A stretch of DNA of 64,000 nt from Lewinellaceae bacterium (GTDB lineage: Bacteria; Bacteroidota; Bacteroidia; Chitinophagales; Saprospiraceae), in the NCBI GenBank assembly GCA_020636405.1, contig JACJXW010000004.1, positions 2,778,001 through 2,842,000 of the forward strand, read 5' to 3'. Both the position numbers and the translations under genes were made by a program. The notes under the pieces were generated by a model. The model was not told the origin of the DNA. It saw only the letters and a program-made list of their open reading frames with translations, and searched no databases. Numbering within the stretch: the first letter of the stretch is position 1; the number at the start of each line of letters is the position of its first letter. Shown piece by piece: positions 63,501 to 64,000 of this stretch.

Positions 63501-64000
63501 ATGGCTCAATCCGGCGCCATAGGTGCCTACCCATATTTCTCCGTTGCGGTCTTCATAAATGGCCTTGACCAGGTTTCCACTTAATCCATTCGGTTTTCCC
63601 TCCACCTGGTAATAATGCTGAAACTGCTGTTTCTGGGGGTCAATCCAATTCAACCCTTTATTGGCCATGCCGATCCAGAGGATACCGGAAGTGCTCTGGA
63701 ATAGGGTGGTGACGAGGTTGCCATTGAGACAATAAGGATCGCCTGGCGTTTCTTTAAAGGTGTAAAACCGATCTTTTTTACGGTCAAAAATATTTATCCC
63801 TCCCCCGTTGGTTCCCAGCCAGAAAACGCCGTCTTTATCTTCCAGGATGCAGGAAACATGGTTGTGGCTTAGGCTGTTAGGGTTGTCGGGATGAGAGACA
63901 TAGGAATAAAATTTTCCTGCCGCTTCGTCCCATCGGTTCAATCCTTTAAACTCAGTACCGATCCACAAATTACCCTGGCTGTCCTCAAAAATGGATTTTA
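60573..64000 (-). CDS. Hybrid two-component system regulator (5' end beyond window)
   Basis: The frame is open to the right edge, so the signal peptide and first propeller blades are missing; about 1140 residues remain. Order: about ten or more two-component propeller repeats (EDKDGVFWLGTNGGGINIFD pattern; 62700-64000), a Y_Y_Y domain (~62290-62500), a membrane helix (WAYILYILVLGGTLYLVY, ~62220), HisKA with FTNISHEIRTPLTLIL (~62090), HATPase (GSGIGLALVKGLV), a receiver with IIEDNEDIR and IISDIMMPEMDG, and an AraC helix-turn-helix with VADVCYQTGFKTPKYFSKCF. All phosphotransfer residues are present. Such regulators sense glycan fragments and switch on degradation operons, here plausibly the adjacent sulfatase operon. 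Confidence 0.93.
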   Translation of the reverse strand, partial: KSIFEDSQGNLWIGTEFKGLNRWDEAAGKFYSYVSHPDNPNSLSHNHVSCILEDKDGVFWLGTNGGGINIFDRKKDRFYTFKETPGDPYCLNGNLVTTLFQSTSGILWIGMANKGLNWIDPQKQQFQHYYQVEGKPNGLSGNLVKAIYEDRNGEIWVGTYGAGLSHFDPVTERFTNYLQENAASNNVQRIYEDKNGRFWIGSDGGGLFLFDRNSTTFSDFNHGASGTKLSGKAVWAIHQDLSGNLWIGTADGGLNRFDWESRQFRQFRFDPNDPQSINSNDIRVIFQDHLGVLWIGTYGGGLNRFDPSNEAFSHFRAIPGDTASISNDMITDIFESPSTHQLWIGTFGGGLNRFDRLTGAFTVYREKNGLSNDVVKSIEEGREGNLWISTLKGISKFDPEKGVFVNYSISDGLQGYSFNLGASCQAKDDMMYFGGTNGFNRYHPAKINKLPNDKFPCLITDLKIFNRSIQPGEALRKKVILEKSIHELDAITIPYFIDDFAFEFVAPCFAGAEKINYAYKLEGANEQWQYTGANRRYAAYTSLSAGDYVFKVRATDNEGVWKGDVTELKVHILPAPWNTVWAYILYILVLGGTLYLVYQYRIGRLRLLNELKLERLERQKVRELNEMKLQFFTNISHEIRTPLTLILGPVRELIASGEGGQEVRNQLHNINRNANRLLLLVNQLLEFREQEAGHTKLQVSKGDFTKFIAEIVLSFKEIANQKNITLTFTHQPEAIQLWYDSSLMEKVFFNLLSNAFKFTPDGGMIMIRADAGQERAQVVVEDNGTGISQKDIPFIFDRFHKFKNDYSGNYLGSGIGLALVKGLVQLHHGEIHVESTPNEFTRFTVSLPTGVKHFRDEDIVASHKDSEDAAHYQIAQMAKRESTELTAPDNAPELLIIEDNEDIRNYLRQTFADQYSCVEASNGKEGWELALQHQPALIISDIMMPEMDGITLCKKLKSTLETSHIPIVLLTARTSLVFQAEGLETGADDYITKPFNPKLLKLRVANLITSRKRLREKFGRQLSVEPHEVAITTQDQDLLQRAIEAVEKHMDDSGFDVNALAKEVGISRPVLYRKLPAITDYTPNEFIRILRLKRAAQILEQTDMPVADVCYQTGFKTPKYFSKCFREFFGILPSEYGRRKK

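Overview
The window looks like a chromosome segment of a Bacteroidota bacterium, most likely from the Saprospiria (Lewinella/Phaeodactylibacter-like). Pointers are the hybrid two-component regulator with a sensor propeller and AraC output, promoters of the TTG-N19-TAnnTTTG type, a DUF4255/DUF5908-type contractile injection system with Bacteroidota gene content, CHAT-STAND and carboxypeptidase-regulatory-like domains, and an infC-rpmI-rplT cluster beside clpC. The species cannot be fixed from the sequence alone.

Left part (1-5.1 kb): a CHAT-protease/STAND-NTPase gene cut by the window edge, a VOC-fold protein, a short array of hairpin repeats, a D-2-hydroxyacid dehydrogenase, and a translationally coupled lipoprotein plus small-protein pair.

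5.1-32.4 kb: one uninterrupted minus-strand operon of 17 genes, with no gap above 38 bp, encodes an extracellular contractile injection system (eCIS). In transcription order it runs: DUF4255 cap/terminator protein, unknown 258-aa protein, sheath, two tube proteins, DUF5908, LysM tube-baseplate protein, VgrG-like spike, PAAR tip, gp25, baseplate J, a second large baseplate protein, a giant probable fibre protein, tape measure, effector, immunity protein, AAA ATPase. The effector carries an N-terminal DUF4157 (eCIS-core) domain with HELTH motif and ends in a domain with HNADQIAGG that matches the HxxD DNase family Ntox15/Tde1. The next gene resembles its known immunity family Tdi1/DUF1851. A NarL-type regulator precedes the operon, and three palindromes lie between the two.

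32.9-46.7 kb: accessory secreted proteins (CAP domain, subtilase with two P domains, di-haem peroxidase lipoprotein), then conserved core genes: rplT, rpmI, infC, clpC, a STAS protein, rnz, a Crp/Fnr regulator, dinB and a HAD hydrolase. Several have clear hairpin terminators.

46.9-55.5 kb: a tRNA-Lys(UUU) gene anchors three tandem cassettes. Each ends in a copy of the last 15 bp of the tRNA, preceded by a shared ~85-bp AT-rich arm and followed by a shared downstream arm. No integrase is present. Cargo is toxin-antitoxin or immunity-like genes, many broken: DUF4240 plus a GIY-YIG/URI-like nuclease, orphan antitoxins, phosphatase fragments, a DUF234-type ATPase and VapBC remnants. The right border cuts a glycoside-hydrolase-like gene.

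55.8-64 kb: a YncE-propeller/phosphoesterase fusion and a sulfatase form a two-gene operon. A 171-bp inverted-repeat element separates it from a hybrid two-component regulator that runs off the right edge.
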